Shown: positions 38,201 through 47,896, numbered from the stretch's first letter. The stretch is 64,000 bases of DNA from Bradyrhizobium sp. sBnM-33 (GCF_032917945.1 NZ_CP136624.1:2108001-2172000); one strand, 5' to 3'. Notes: generated by a model from the letters alone, not told the origin. Program-made: numbers and translations.

Positions 38201-38562
38201 GCGCTTCCGTCGGCCGGGAAAGGAGATCCTTAAGCGGTTCGTTGCCCGTCAGAGGAAGCACGAGATTGATACGGTCTCGCGGCATTTCCGACGCCCTCTC
38301 GTTCTTCGCGATTAGCAGCGGGGAGGGCGGCGCACGAGCGACCGGGTGCGAAGGCGATCGGAAAAATTACGCGGGCGCGGCGCAGCGGAAGGTATTTATC
38401 GAGCTGGCGCGGCGGGAGGTCGCGGAGCCTGTAGTGCCGCACGGGAGGGCAGCACCGAGGAGTTGCGCGGCGTTCGACCGTTTCGCGGGTGACACACCAG
38501 CGGCGGAGTGTTCAGGAAGGCCACCCTATTTCCGGGATGGCATTGCAGGGAGGAAGGGGACG
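38201..38562. other. Region before the orphan PotD-like gene
   Basis: About 360 GC-rich bp with no gene. The last ~35 bases (GGGATGGCATTGCAGGGAGG and following) resemble the sequence just upstream of the paralogue at 49603, so the duplication covers the leader and ribosome site. Confidence 0.5.
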
Positions 38563-39627
38563 ATGCGGAAGTCATTCATACTGGTCGGTGCTCTGGCTGT
38601 GAGCAGCCTGGCAGCGGCGGCGCTTGCGCCGGCACGACCCGCCTTTGCGGGGGATCAGCTCACGATCACCGGCTGGGGCGGCGCGTATCAGGTGAGCCAG
38701 CGCAAGGCCTATTTTGAACCGTACGCCAAGCAGACCGGCGCAAAGATCATCGAGGAAGAGTACAACGGCGAGATCTCGAAAATCCGCGCCATGGTCGAAT
38801 CCAGGAGCGTCAGTTGGGACGTCTTCGACATCTCTTCGCGGGCGGCCATAGAGGCCTGCGCCGAGGGTATCATCGAGACGATCGACTGGAACAAGCTGGG
38901 CCTCGACCGGTCCAAGTTCACGGGCGCGGACAAGTACGACTGCGCCGTGCCATCGATCGTCTACGCCACGGTCCTCGCCTACGACAGGGACAGGCTGCCG
39001 AATGGCCCGAAGATTCTCGCCGACCTGTTCGACACACAGAAATTCCCCGGCAAGCGAGGGCTGTACAAGAGCCCCGTCTACAATCTCGAATGGGCGCTGG
39101 TCGCTGATGGCGTGGCCATCAAGGACGTCTACAACGTTCTCCGCACGCCCGAGGGCGTCGACCGCGCCTTCAGGAAGCTCGACACGATCAAGAAGGATGT
39201 CATCTGGTGGCAGGCCGGCGCCCAGGCGCCTCAGCTTCTCGCCGACGGTCAGGTCGTGATGACCTCGGCTTGGAACGGCCGGCTCTATGACGCGATCAAA
39301 AACTCCGGCAAGCACTTCGAGATCGTGTGGGACGCCGCGGCACTGGACTGGAACTTGTGGGCGATTCCCAAGGGCAATCCCCGGCTGGACGCCGCCTACA
39401 AGTTCATCATCTTCGCCAGCTCGCCAGCGGCACAGGCCGACCAGACCCGTTATATCTCATACGGGCCCGCTAATAAGGACGCGATCGCGCTCGTTGTTCC
39501 CGCGGTCCTGCCGCACCTGCCCACCGCGCCCGACCATATGGCCAATGCCCTGCTGTTCGACCCCCTCTTCTGGGGCGATAGAGGCGAAGAGCTGCAGCAG
39601 CGCTTTACCGCCTGGCTCGCGAAATAA
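38563..39627 (+). CDS. Orphan PotD-like periplasmic binding protein
   Basis: 354 residues. A Sec signal (MRKSFILVGALAVSSLAAAA) is cut after AFA29, giving GDQLTITGWGGAYQ. The ATG follows GGAGGAAGGGG. The protein is highly similar over its whole length to the binding protein at 49603 (shared IKKDVIWW, QAPQLLADGQVVMTSAWNGR, YISYGPAN). No permease or ATPase is encoded beside it, so it may deliver its ligand to the 48422-52827 transporter. Differences cluster around residues 95-110 (SSRAAIEACAEG against ANAVVRLCAEG) and 265-275, which could alter ligand choice. Confidence 0.9.
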   Translation: MRKSFILVGALAVSSLAAAALAPARPAFAGDQLTITGWGGAYQVSQRKAYFEPYAKQTGAKIIEEEYNGEISKIRAMVESRSVSWDVFDISSRAAIEACAEGIIETIDWNKLGLDRSKFTGADKYDCAVPSIVYATVLAYDRDRLPNGPKILADLFDTQKFPGKRGLYKSPVYNLEWALVADGVAIKDVYNVLRTPEGVDRAFRKLDTIKKDVIWWQAGAQAPQLLADGQVVMTSAWNGRLYDAIKNSGKHFEIVWDAAALDWNLWAIPKGNPRLDAAYKFIIFASSPAAQADQTRYISYGPANKDAIALVVPAVLPHLPTAPDHMANALLFDPLFWGDRGEELQQRFTAWLAK

Positions 39628-39639
39628 CGCGAAATGAAC

Positions 39640-39672
39640 GGCGCGAGGGGACTTTCCGTTCCCCTCGCCGCC
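39640..39672 (+). repeat. Conserved stem-loop after the orphan PotD-like gene
   Basis: GGCGCGAGGGGA pairs with TCCCCTCGCCGCC around CTTTCCGT, 13 bp after the stop. There is no T run. A homologous stem-loop follows the paralogue at 50683. Such loops after binding-protein genes stabilise the 5' part of the mRNA in other ABC operons. Confidence 0.6.
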
Positions 39673-40236
39673 TCCAGGCAAGTCGGTCTCACCCCTCCTG
39701 GGGAGGAGCGATGTCAAGCGAACAACTTCAACGTGGTCATGAGCAACATGTCTGCATTGAGTAGTGCCTTCGATCGGCTGTCGAATTTCGGGAAGAAGTT
39801 GATAGCGCCGACCGTCTGGAGTCTGTCGATGCCGAACCAGCGCGGGTGTGTTGAGCTTTGTGGCGGCGGCAATTTCCGGCTAACGACAACAAGGCGTTGG
39901 GCGCCATGGATGGAGGCGATCGCCGGCCGTTGCGCATTCTCACGCATCGATTTGCTCGAGAGGAAACAGCGAGGGGCGGTTTTGTGGACAATAAGCCGCG
40001 TCAGCGCGCCAGCGGCCTTGCCAGGATCGCCGTTACCAACACTTGAACTGAGTTATTGGCCGAGAAAGGAGTTGGTATAGCTACTGCCAACGAGATCGAG
40101 CTATGGCGCGCGGTTCTCGGCCTTTCCCTCAGATTCAATGAGGAGCCTGTCGAGAATTCCGCCTCACTTCCAAGGTCGAGCCTCACGCTTTCCGTATCGT
40201 CATCCCCATCCCACGAGCACCCAGGAGCCCACCATC
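39673..40236. other. No recognisable gene
   Basis: About 560 bp between the orphan binding protein and the hydrolase pseudogene. No permease relic can be seen. CAGGAGCC at 40221 is the ribosome site of the next gene. Confidence 0.4.
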
Positions 40237-41445
40237 ATGTCTGCCGCCGACACGGATCCCGAAAAAATGGGCTGGATGACGGGTTTTCCCCCGTCGGCAG
40301 ACCGCACTGTCAGCTTCCACAACAGCTCGTTCCGCAACTTTCCCGAACTGCGCTGGGCCTGGAGCAACTTACGTCAGCTGGTGCCGAACGTGAATGTGTG
40401 GCGGGGAGGAGGCCCGGGGTCGGCGCTGCCGCTTGCCGGGCGCGACATCGGCGGATCGGCGTCCGGTCACCATGGACGGCCGTCCAATGACTTTCGCGCA
40501 GATGCTGCAGGAGACCTACACCGATGGAATAGCGGTACTGCACAAGGGCAAGCTGATCTACGAGCGCTATTTCGGCGCGCTGAAGCCACACAAGCCCCAT
40601 ATCGCCATGTCGGTGACCAAGTCGTTCACCGGCACGCTGGCGGGCATCTTGGTAGCCAGGCGCCAGTCGTGGAGTACGTTCCGGAACCGAAACCCAGCGC
40701 GTTTGGCGATGCGCGGGTGCACGAGGTCATGGACATGACCACTGCGCTCGCCTACACCGAAGTCTATACAGATCCGGGATCTGGCGTGTGGGCACTACGC
40801 CGGGCCAACGGTATGGCACCGCTTGAGCCAGGCTATACCGGGCCCACAACCAATTTTGACTTTCTCTGCGCGCAAGAGAAAGAAGGCGAGCACGGCCGTG
40901 CCTTTGCCTACAAAACCATCAATACCGACGTGCTGGCCTGGATCTGTCGGCGCGCCAGCGGCCTGACGCTCTCAGAGCTCCTATCCGACCGCATTTGGCA
41001 ACCCATCGGTGCTGAAGAAGATGCGCATTATACCGTCGATCGCGTCGGCACCGAGAGCGCTGGCGGCGGGCTCTCTACCATGCTGCGTGACCTCGCCCGC
41101 TTTGGTGAGACCATGCGTAACCACGGTCGCTTCAATGGCCGGGAGATTGTGCCAGCTTCGGTTGTTGAAGACATCGCGCGCGGTGGCGACCCCGAGAAGT
41201 TCAAGCCTGCCGGCTACACGATACTGGCCGGCGGCTCCTATCGAAATCAATGGTGGGTGACCCACAACGAGCACGGCGCCTACCTGGCGCGAGGCATTCA
41301 CGGCCAGGGCATCTATATCGATCCGGCTGCAGAGATGGTGATCGCACGTTATGCCTCGCATCCAACTGCTGCCAATGCCGCTAACGATCCGGTGACACTG
41401 CCTGCTTACATGGCGCTGGCGAAACAGCTGATGGACGAAGGATGA
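40237..41445 (+). pseudogene. Serine hydrolase of the beta-lactamase / 6-aminohexanoate-dimer hydrolase (NylB) type, frameshifted
   Basis: The N-terminus (MGWMTGFPPSADRTVSF) and the C-terminal two thirds lie in one frame. The middle is in another: MDGRPMTFAQMLQETYTDGI, AVLHKGKLIYERYF and the catalytic SxxK in MSVTKSFTGTLAG. The shifts are at about 40430 and 40655; the second also removes some 15 bp. Read straight through, the protein would lack its serine nucleophile. Later motifs (YKTINTDVLAW, GIHGQGIYIDPAAEMVIAR) fit the NylB/EstB group, which hydrolyses amides and esters. It is probably inactive unless the indels are sequencing errors. Confidence 0.78.
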
Positions 41446-41859
41446 GGTGAGGGGAAACTCAGTGCCAAACTAGGAATCGCGAAATCCTTCAGTATATCGA
41501 GCGTCACGTAATCTCTGGCGCATGCGGTACATAGGAACAATTGATTGGCTTCTCTGCAGATCCAAGAGAGCCGGAACTAAGATAGCCTGCAACCGGCATT
41601 CCTTAGAGTCGAGTGCAGCGCATGCTGTCGTGAATAACTTCTTCTGGTGCGCACTGCCGGCGGCCATCGCTCATTATCCCATTTGGTTCGATCGTGGTTT
41701 GATCTGCTGGATATGCCCCTTGACGCTGATCTCGGCTGGGACCTCGTCGCTCAGCGGCGAGATTCTGGAATCCTGCGCAATGGCGCCTGGAATTGCTGGA
41801 TTTCTGTACGAGGCCCCCTTTCCGTCGGCAGCTTGCGCCGTCTTTCCGACTAAAAACTG
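41446..41859. other. No recognisable gene
   Basis: About 410 bp up to the CTAG where the IS1182-type element begins. A short frame at 41522-41863 has no recognisable domain. Confidence 0.4.
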
Positions 41860-41863
41860 CTAG

Positions 41864-43303
41864 GAGCCTGTCCAGTTAGCATCGGGAAGCCGGTTTTATC
41901 CGAATGATAGCGGCTCATGCGGCCCTCGCCAGCTTGACGAGGTTGTGAGCGGTGCAAATCAGGGCCCATTCGGGCTTCACTTTGTCGATGCCGCGCAGCA
42001 GGAATTGCCTGAACCCTCTTGCCTGTTTGATCTGTCCGAACACGGGTTCGACGATCTGCTTACGCAAGCGGTAGCGACTTCGGTAGCCGGCGCGCTTGAG
42101 CTTGGTGCTCATCTTGGCGATCAGCGAGCCGGCTCTTGAAGGCTTTTCCGCGGTGGCGGACTTGGTGCCGTGCTTCTGCCTTCCGGTGGCGATGTAGCCC
42201 TCGATGCGCCGCCGTTTGATCGTGCGAAGATTGGCGTCGGAGCAGTAGCCGGCGTCGGCCGATACTTCGTCGGGATTGGTCCCCAGATTGGCCCTGATCC
42301 CGTCGAGCAACGGCGCCAGTTGCGCCTGATCGCTGGAGGAACTGGTCAGCGTCTGCGCCACGATGATCTGATGGGCACCATCGACCGCGGCCTGGGCGTT
42401 GTAGCCCTGGATGTAACCGTCCTTGGTCTTCAGGATGCGGCTTTCCGGGTCGGTGAAATTGCGTTGTGCCTTGCCGTCGGGCTCCGTTTTCGTCGGCGTC
42501 TTGCCGCTCTTCTTGCCGCCTTCGGCGACGCGACGCTCCTCGGCCCGCGCCTTGCGTTCCACCTCGGCTGCGGCCTTGGCTTCGGCCTCCAGCGCGGCCT
42601 TGGCCTCGCGGATCTTCTCAAGCCGCTTCTGCTTGTCGGCCACCCAATCGGGCATCTCGTCGCCGCGCTTGTCGCCGTAGAGCTTATCCTCCTGCGCATC
42701 GGCAGCCTCGGCGGCCTTGAGCCAGCGGTCGACCTCCGCTGCAAGCTCCGCTTCCCGCTTCTTCATGCGATCATAGCTCATCGCCTTGTGCTTGGACGCG
42801 TTCGCCTTGATCTTGGTGCCGTCGAGCGCAACGTGCCCGAGCTTCACCAACCCGGCCTTCTCGGCCAGCTTCAACACCTGCACGAACAGGTCGGCCAGCG
42901 CCTTAAGATGCCGCCGCCGGAACTCCGAGATCGTGCGGAAGTCCGGCGCATCGCCGGCCACGATCATCATGAAATCCGCCCGCTCCACCGTCGCCCTGGC
43001 GATCCGCCGCGACGAGTAGATGCCGCTCGCATAGCCGTGTAGAAGCAGCGCCGTCATCATCCGCGGATCAAACGGCGGCTGACCCAGCCCGCTCCGGTAG
43101 CTGCCTAGGATCGCCGATAGATCAAGGCTTTCCTTGACCAGCGACACGATCAAACGCGAAACGTGGTCCTGCGGCACATAGTCCTGCACGCTCGGCGGCA
43201 GAAGCTGGACCTCGTCGATCTTCCAGGGGCGAAATTCCTTGCTCATGGCCACGCAAGGAATCAGACTCGCACCCTCTTGACCAGTCACTACTCAGACAGG
43301 CTC
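41864..43303 (-). mobile_element. IS1182-type insertion sequence (copy 2)
   Basis: A 1440-bp element with ends GAGCCTGTCC and GAGCCTGTCT, flanked by CTAG at 41860-41863 and 43304-43307. It is inverted relative to copy 1 at 6393. The right CTAG adjoins the CTAG at which the next element begins. Confidence 0.9.
41915..43288 (-). CDS. IS1182 family transposase, intact
   Basis: 457 residues if the upstream start is used; MSKEFRPWKIDE (from 43246) is an alternative start. A DUF772-like N-terminus (YVPQDHVSRLIV, PFDPRMMTALLLHGY) is followed by a DDE domain: VALDGTKIKANASKHK, a long Lys/Glu/Ala-rich linker that should be helical, then VSADAGYCSDANL and EPVFGQIKQARGF. Unlike copy 1 it has no frameshift. 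It is therefore the likely source of enzyme for both copies. Confidence 0.9.
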   Translation of the reverse strand: MTGQEGASLIPCVAMSKEFRPWKIDEVQLLPPSVQDYVPQDHVSRLIVSLVKESLDLSAILGSYRSGLGQPPFDPRMMTALLLHGYASGIYSSRRIARATVERADFMMIVAGDAPDFRTISEFRRRHLKALADLFVQVLKLAEKAGLVKLGHVALDGTKIKANASKHKAMSYDRMKKREAELAAEVDRWLKAAEAADAQEDKLYGDKRGDEMPDWVADKQKRLEKIREAKAALEAEAKAAAEVERKARAEERRVAEGGKKSGKTPTKTEPDGKAQRNFTDPESRILKTKDGYIQGYNAQAAVDGAHQIIVAQTLTSSSSDQAQLAPLLDGIRANLGTNPDEVSADAGYCSDANLRTIKRRRIEGYIATGRQKHGTKSATAEKPSRAGSLIAKMSTKLKRAGYRSRYRLRKQIVEPVFGQIKQARGFRQFLLRGIDKVKPEWALICTAHNLVKLARAA

Positions 43304-43418
43304 CTAGCTAGTTTCTGTCGCGAAAGACATTTCGCCCTTTAAAATAAGGGCTTATCTCGCGATTTTCGAGCACGTTTTTTTCTTGCGGCGCACATGTGCA
43401 TAGTATCACATTTGACAT

Positions 43419-43769
43419 ATGAAGCATGTTGATTCGGAATCGCCTTCGGATGTCGCGCTCTGGCTGCGAAGCGAATCGACGAATCTTTGGCCTGCGCTTC
43501 TGGGCTCGCTGAGCCTGCGTCGTAGCCGGTGCATCCGCAAGAATTGCCCGGCGTGCCGGTCTGGCGAACAGCATCAAAGTTATGTGCTCTACGGTCGCGC
43601 GAATGAGCGTCGCGTTGCCGTCTACGTGCCGGAAGAGCTTGTGCCGGAGGTTCAGCGTAGCCTGGACAACGGGCGCGCTCTGCAGGATCTGTTGCACCAG
43701 GCGGCGCCGCGATACATCAAAGCGTTGAAGCGAGAGCGCGCCGAAGCCAAAAAGAGCGATGAGGGCTGA
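43419..43769 (+). CDS. Small IS-associated protein with zinc-finger-like cysteines (DUF6788-like)
   Basis: 116 residues. RRSRCIRKNCPACRSGEQHQ holds three Cys and a His spaced like a zinc finger, and the C-terminus is basic and helical (YIKALKRERAEAKK). Similar small proteins are encoded before ISNCY-type transposases in rhizobia. The stop is two bases before the transposase GTG, so translation is probably coupled. Function is unknown; binding to the element's ends is a guess. Confidence 0.6.
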   Translation: MKHVDSESPSDVALWLRSESTNLWPALLGSLSLRRSRCIRKNCPACRSGEQHQSYVLYGRANERRVAVYVPEELVPEVQRSLDNGRALQDLLHQAAPRYIKALKRERAEAKKSDEG

Positions 43770-43771
43770 GC

Positions 43772-45193
43772 GTGTCCCGGACAGCGGAGCGGCAGGTCAG
43801 TTTTGCCGATTTTGAGCTGGTACGTCAGGGCCTGTGTCTTGAGCCGGTGCTGCAGACCATTTCCGATTTTCTGGACGACCAGAAGGACATGATCGAGCAG
43901 GTCCGCCGCGATCTGACGCGGGGTTTGAAGAAGGCCGAGACCGGTCGCAACGGCCTGACGCCACAACAGGTGTTGCGCTCGCTGGTTCTGATGCGCGTCA
44001 AGAACTGGAACTATGGCGAATTGCGCGAGCGGATTGCCGACGGATGCACACTGCGCCAGTTCACCGACTTCTATTGTCTGCCTGTGCCTCGACATGACGC
44101 ATTCAACCGTGGCTTCAATCGGCTGACGCCCGCGACGCTCAAGGCGATCAATGATCTGGTGGTGCAGGCGGCAGTCGGGCTCGGTCTGGAGGACGGCCAA
44201 AAGCTGCGTGTCGACACCACGGTGGTGCAGACCGACATTCACCATCCGACCGACAACACGCTGTTGTGGGATGTTGTTCGCGTCGTGACGCGCCTGATCG
44301 GCCGCCTTGCCGCGGCGCTGGGACGCCGGCGTATCAAGAGTTTTCGGGATCGGACGCGATCGGCGCGGCGTCGGATGCAAGAGATTCAGCGGATGACCTC
44401 AAGGCAGCGCCAGCAGCAGCAGACCGGGCGATACCGCGAACTCATCGGTATCGCCGAGGAGGTTATCGAAAGCGCTCGAACCGCGCTCCGGCAGACCCGC
44501 AAAGCGCGTGGCACAGATATGATCAGCGAACCGGCAATCGCCGAGATGCGCAAGGAGATTGAGCACTTTTGTGACCTGGGAGCCCGTGTGGTCAAGCAGT
44601 CGCGCCGCCGTGTGCTCGATAGCGAGCAAGTTCCGACTGCCGAGAAGCTCTATTCGATTTTTGAGCCCCACACGGACCTGATCAAGCGCGGCAAGGTGCA
44701 GACGCCGATCGAGTTCGGCCACAAGGTCTTCCTCGCCGAAAGCGCGCGCGGCCTGATCACGCAGTATGAAGTGCTGGACCGCAATCCTGTCGACGAACAG
44801 CATGTGGTCATCTCGCTGGAACGCCACAGACAGACCTTCGGCGACGTCCCCAAATTATATGGATCGGATCGTGGCTTCTTCAGCGAGAAGAACGTGATGT
44901 CGTGCAAGCAGGAAGGCGTCAAGGTGGTCTGCATCCCAAAACGGGGCGGCATCAAAGCGCCCGAGCGCGAAGCCTATGAGAAGAGCCGGGAGTTCAAGGA
45001 CGGCCAGCGCTTTCGCGCGGGCATCGAGGGGCGCATCTCGGTGCTATTCCGCGGCCGTGGCATGAAGCGTTGTCTCGCCGAAGGTCGCGAGCGCTTCGAG
45101 CTGTGGGTCGCAGCCGCCGTGCTCGCCAACAACCTGATGAAGATCGCAGCTCTGTTGGCCGAACGATCGTCGCGCAGACGAAAAGCCGCCTGA
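43772..45193 (+). CDS. ISNCY family transposase
   Basis: 473 residues from a GTG, with GAGGG upstream inside the preceding gene. N-terminal region: QQVLRSLVLMRVKNWNYGEL and ERIADGCTLRQFTDFY. The catalytic region has LRVDTTVVQTDIHHPTDNTL, KLYGSDRGFFSEKN and FRAGIEGRISVLFRGRGMKR, which together carry the likely DDE residues. A basic, Gln/Arg-rich middle (RRRMQEIQRMTSRQRQQQQ) may bind DNA. No damage is seen, so the element may be active. Confidence 0.82.
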   Translation: MSRTAERQVSFADFELVRQGLCLEPVLQTISDFLDDQKDMIEQVRRDLTRGLKKAETGRNGLTPQQVLRSLVLMRVKNWNYGELRERIADGCTLRQFTDFYCLPVPRHDAFNRGFNRLTPATLKAINDLVVQAAVGLGLEDGQKLRVDTTVVQTDIHHPTDNTLLWDVVRVVTRLIGRLAAALGRRRIKSFRDRTRSARRRMQEIQRMTSRQRQQQQTGRYRELIGIAEEVIESARTALRQTRKARGTDMISEPAIAEMRKEIEHFCDLGARVVKQSRRRVLDSEQVPTAEKLYSIFEPHTDLIKRGKVQTPIEFGHKVFLAESARGLITQYEVLDRNPVDEQHVVISLERHRQTFGDVPKLYGSDRGFFSEKNVMSCKQEGVKVVCIPKRGGIKAPEREAYEKSREFKDGQRFRAGIEGRISVLFRGRGMKRCLAEGRERFELWVAAAVLANNLMKIAALLAERSSRRRKAA

Positions 45194-45407
45194 CAACATC
45201 CCCCAAGTTCGTTTACGGCGGAAAGATATCCGCCAGTGTATCTTGCAACCGAACCCGCCCCAATGGGCGCTTAATGACATAGCGACGAAAATCGGCGTCC
45301 AATTGCCCCGGAAAATGCCGGCATCCGACATCAGTTCACCCCGGTTTTATTGCGGAAATGGCATGCCTCGACACAAAAACAGGCGTTTCGCGACAGAAAC
45401 TAGCTAG

Positions 45408-45755
45408 CGAGGAGAATACAAAATGAGGGGCGGTGCTTCCAAAAAAATCAGAATCGCGGCCAGATTTGCGATCAGCGGGCGGTGTGGCTCTGAAGCGGCG
45501 TGCCGATGTGTGGATTGTTCGCATTCGTCACTTCTTGACGAGGTACTGTTCATTTCTTTCTCTCAGCCCGGCACCTTCACATTTGTAAGACCCCCATTGG
45601 GCGATATGCGCTCCCGGATTGATTCCATGATCGCGGCCGCGTCTGGACTCGGCACATACTGGCAGTGTTGCATCTCGCCAAGATCCAGTTAATGCGCAAG
45701 CGCAGGTCGTCAGTGATCGACAGCATTACAGGCACTCGATTCGGAGCAGGATCAT
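45408..45755. other. Spacer with an unassigned 89-codon ORF
   Basis: GAGGAG then ATG at 45423 opens a frame to 45692 (MRGGASKKIRIAARFAISGR and beyond). The ribosome site is good, but the sequence resembles nothing I know and contains several clustered Cys. It may be the start of a gene cut by decay. The rest is the leader of the next gene. Confidence 0.35.
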
Positions 45756-46916
45756 ATGAACGATTTCCTCAACCATGCAGAAGTCCGGCAGATCGCGAAG
45801 CGTCGGCTGCCGCGTGGCATCTTCGAGTATATCGATAGGGGTAGCGAGGACGAGAATGCGCTCCAACGGAATCGTGGTGCGTTGGATGCGGTGCGGATCA
45901 AGCCCCGGGTGCTCACGGGCGGTGGTGTTCGCAGTCAGGCCGTATCGCTCTTCGGCCAAACGCACGAAGTGCCAATCATCGTCGCCCCAACTGCCTTTGC
46001 CGGGTTGGTGCGGTACCGGGGAGAGATCGAGCTGGCCAAAGCCGCCGCCTCATGCGGGGTGCCGTTCTGTGCAGCAATGGAAGCGATAACTGCCGTCGAA
46101 GAAATCGCAGCAGCGAGTTCTGCTCCGATTTGGTTTCAGCTTTATCTTTGGGACAAGGACGAGCTCTGGCGAGACCTGATCGAACGGGCATGGAAGATTG
46201 GCGTGCGGACATTGGTGCTGACGGTTGACACGCCAATATCTGCTAACCGGGAATTCAACACCCGCAACGGCTTCGGTATGCCATTCAGATATTCCGCACG
46301 CAATATAAGCGATGTGGCTCTCCATCCGCGCTGGGCGATCGGAGTCTTTGCGCGCTATCTCGCGACAGGCAAAGTCCCGTCGTTCGCAAACTATCCGGCC
46401 GCGTATCGCAGCACGATATTGGGGAGAGGCGCGGCTCGTAGCATCCGCCATGAGTCCGATCTTGCCTGGGAGAACGTGCGTCGGCTGCGAGATCTCTGGC
46501 AGGGCAACCTCATCTTGAAGGGCATCCTTCGCACCGATGATGCGATCCTCGCGGCGAAGGTGGGTGCTGATGGCATCGTCGTCTCAAATCATGGCGGACG
46601 TAACCTGGACAGCGCCCCGGCTCCGATCGAGGTGCTGGCGGAGATCGTCGACGCGGTCGGTAAGCAGATTACCGTAATTGCGGATAGCGGCGTTCAGCGA
46701 GGCAGCGATATCCTCAAGCTCCTTGCAATCGGGGCCAAGGGCGTCATGATCGGCCGAAGTTTGCTATACGGCACCACGGTCGGCGGAATGTCCGGCGCCA
46801 CCCGAATGATCGGGCTCCTGAGGCGCGAACTTGACATTGCCATGGCGTTGAGCGGGTGCAAGGATGTCCACGAACTGGACAGAAGCCTGCTCGAGATGCC
46901 GGGTCGTGTCGGTTGA
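45756..46916 (+). CDS. FMN-dependent alpha-hydroxyacid oxidase/dehydrogenase (LldD-like)
   Basis: 386-residue TIM-barrel flavoprotein that oxidises an L-2-hydroxy acid such as lactate, glycolate or mandelate to the 2-oxo acid. Motifs: FEYIDRGSEDE with Tyr25, IIVAPTAFAGLVR, WFQLYLW with Tyr130, LTVDTPISANRE, LILKGILR with Lys255, and SNHGGRNLD with the catalytic His279 and Arg282. IADSGVQRGSD and AKGVMIGRSLLYG bind the FMN phosphate. The usual Gln in SNHGGRQLD is Asn here. All catalytic residues are present. The neighbouring amidase relic and Pot operon suggest use of an imported hydroxy-acid derivative. Confidence 0.9.
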   Translation: MNDFLNHAEVRQIAKRRLPRGIFEYIDRGSEDENALQRNRGALDAVRIKPRVLTGGGVRSQAVSLFGQTHEVPIIVAPTAFAGLVRYRGEIELAKAAASCGVPFCAAMEAITAVEEIAAASSAPIWFQLYLWDKDELWRDLIERAWKIGVRTLVLTVDTPISANREFNTRNGFGMPFRYSARNISDVALHPRWAIGVFARYLATGKVPSFANYPAAYRSTILGRGAARSIRHESDLAWENVRRLRDLWQGNLILKGILRTDDAILAAKVGADGIVVSNHGGRNLDSAPAPIEVLAEIVDAVGKQITVIADSGVQRGSDILKLLAIGAKGVMIGRSLLYGTTVGGMSGATRMIGLLRRELDIAMALSGCKDVHELDRSLLEMPGRVG

Positions 46917-46984
46917 TTCCGAACTCGGGACGCTGGTTCGACCGGTTCTGCGCCAGGCGCTCACGCCAACATTCCGCCCCGGTT

Positions 46985-47885
46985 TTTTAGCATTTGCCGC
47001 GCGAGGGCACGATAGCGGTCTGCGCCGAGGCCGACATCGCCATCCGGGACCCAGCGAAGGAAGTCATCATATGCCTCCGCGGGCTCGCCGACGGCCGTGG
47101 CGGCCGGCATGATTCCCCTGCCGGCTTGTACGCAGGCGGCGGCCCGATAGTCCGGCCTACCTGCGGCGTTGCCGCGATGAAGCCGTCTTGCGCGCTGCTG
47201 CCGACGGTCGGCGTCAAATGCTATTCAAGGACTCTCGACACCACCGGCCTGTTCGCGGCCGGCGTCGAGGACATCGGTGTTGCGCTCTCGGCGATTACGC
47301 GGGCCGAGCTTGCGACGCACAATGCTTAAGAGATCGCTCCGCATCGGGAGCGTCACCTAGAATTTTGCTCCCAAGCTGGACGCCGAAGCGAAGAGGGGCT
47401 GCAGACCGCAATTGCGGCCGTGAAGCGCGCCGGCACGTCTGCTCAAGCACCGAAGCTGCCCAGATCTTGTCGAAGAAGCCTGGCGCATCAATTGGTGATC
47501 ATGGATTTCGAGGCGCATCGGGCGCTGGCCTGCGAGCATCGTGACGAGATCGCGCAAAAGCTTCGCGCCTACCTGGACGAAACGCTCGGTATTCCCAACC
47601 GCTTACGACGAGGCGCTGTCGGCCGCGCTCTATGCCCGCTGCGCCGGCCGACGCCTTTTGTAATCCCGATGTTCTGCTGACCTTCCCAGCGCCAAGTGCA
47701 GCGCCAGAGGGCCTCGGCTCGACCGGCGACCCGCGGTTCAACCGTCTACGGACCCTGATGGCGAATCCATGGGTCAACGTTCCGGCCATCTTTGCAGAGG
47801 GCCGATTGCCGGTGGGGCCAGGTCGTCGCGCGCTAAGGCGAGAATGCGACGGCGCTGTCGGCCGCGGGCTTCGTTGTTGACGCGC
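46985..47885 (+). pseudogene. Amidase-signature enzyme relic
   Basis: Readable pieces in several frames: GPIVRPTCGVAAMKPSCALL, PTVGVKCYSRTLDTTGLFAA, GVEDIGVALSAIT, then after a shift HQLVIMDFEAHRALA and LRAYLDETLGIP. After another shift come DVLLTFPAPSAAPEGLGSTG and DPRFNRLRTLM. These follow the order of the C-terminal two thirds of amidases related to GatA. The catalytic Ser-Ser-Lys region is damaged or missing at the 5' end. Dead; probably once hydrolysed an amide substrate of the same pathway as its neighbours. Confidence 0.78.
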
Positions 47886-47896
47886 TGCGCCGCCGT

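Larger units (their letters stand above)
43308..45403 (+). mobile_element. ISNCY-type insertion sequence
   Basis: A 2.1-kb element with inverted ends CTAGTTTCTGTCGCGAAA and TTTCGCGACAGAAACTAG. Both sides show CTAGCTAG (43304-43311 and 45400-45407). The duplication could be 4 bp (CTAG) with ends starting CTAG, or 8 bp. It carries a small gene and a large transposase gene two bases apart. Confidence 0.8.

Noticed and set aside
6393..43303. Reading the two IS1182-type copies as the ends of a composite transposon
   Set aside because: Each copy has its own CTAG flanks and is stacked with a different partner IS, so separate insertions explain the data better.
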